5,169 bases of DNA from Clostridia bacterium (GTDB taxonomy: Bacteria > Bacillota_A > Clostridia > Oscillospirales > Acutalibacteraceae). Within the stretch, counting starts at the first letter, position 1, and each line of letters begins with the position of its first letter. The stretch lies in contig JAFPCJ010000122.1 of the NCBI GenBank assembly GCA_017423885.1, forward strand, positions 1 through 5,169, in the 5' to 3' direction. The notes under the pieces were generated by a model, which saw only the letters and a list, made by a program, of their open reading frames with translations, was not told where the DNA came from and searched no databases. Below are positions 5,166 to 5,169 of the stretch, one piece after another. Both the position numbers and the translations under genes were made by a program.

Positions 5166-5169
5166 TATA

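Overview
The window reads as chromosome from a spore-forming member of the Firmicutes, most likely class Clostridia. Three things point there: a complete dipicolinate synthase pair (dpaA/dpaB, also called spoVFA/spoVFB), strong AGAGGTG- or GGGGAG-type ribosome binding sites, and Firmicutes-style sigma-A promoters. Base composition is moderate by eye and no gene looks foreign. The species cannot be told from this sequence. Almost everything here concerns metals: zinc uptake and its sensor, the spore's Ca-chelating dipicolinate, and a DtxR-type metal sensor.

Layout, left to right. Bases 1-130 hold two inverted repeats and no credible protein. Bases 133-208 (minus) encode initiator tRNA-fMet(CAT) with CCA, with a promoter at 240-268. 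Bases 300-3088 (minus) are a four-gene operon in the order zur-like regulator, znuA, znuC, znuB, in which every junction overlaps. It is driven by a perfect TTGACA-N17-TATAAT promoter (3129-3157). A perfect 29-bp palindrome (3103-3131) abuts and overlaps the -10 box and is the obvious operator for the Fur-family protein. Bases 3166-4550 (minus) are dpaA then dpaB, 14 bp apart, with a possible sigma-K-type promoter at 4606-4632. Bases 4716-5078 (plus) encode a short DtxR/MntR-family regulator with an extended -10 promoter and a clear terminator. The last 57 bases hold no gene but end in a possible -35 box for something beyond the window.

How the parts probably work together: when zinc is scarce the Zur-like repressor should leave its palindrome. 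Expression of the lipoprotein ZnuA, the ATPase ZnuC and the permease ZnuB, together with the regulator itself, then rises. DpaA and DpaB together oxidise dihydrodipicolinate to dipicolinic acid in the mother cell during sporulation. No terminator is visible between dpaB and the zur promoter, so dpa transcription may continue into the zinc operon. The divergent regulator has iron-type (DtxR-like Met/Cys) metal ligands rather than the MntR set. Its target is not shown here.

I found no clearly new system. The points most worth a second look are the dpa-to-zur junction, the altered metal ligands of ZnuA, the ligand set of the DtxR-like protein, and the palindromic operator.
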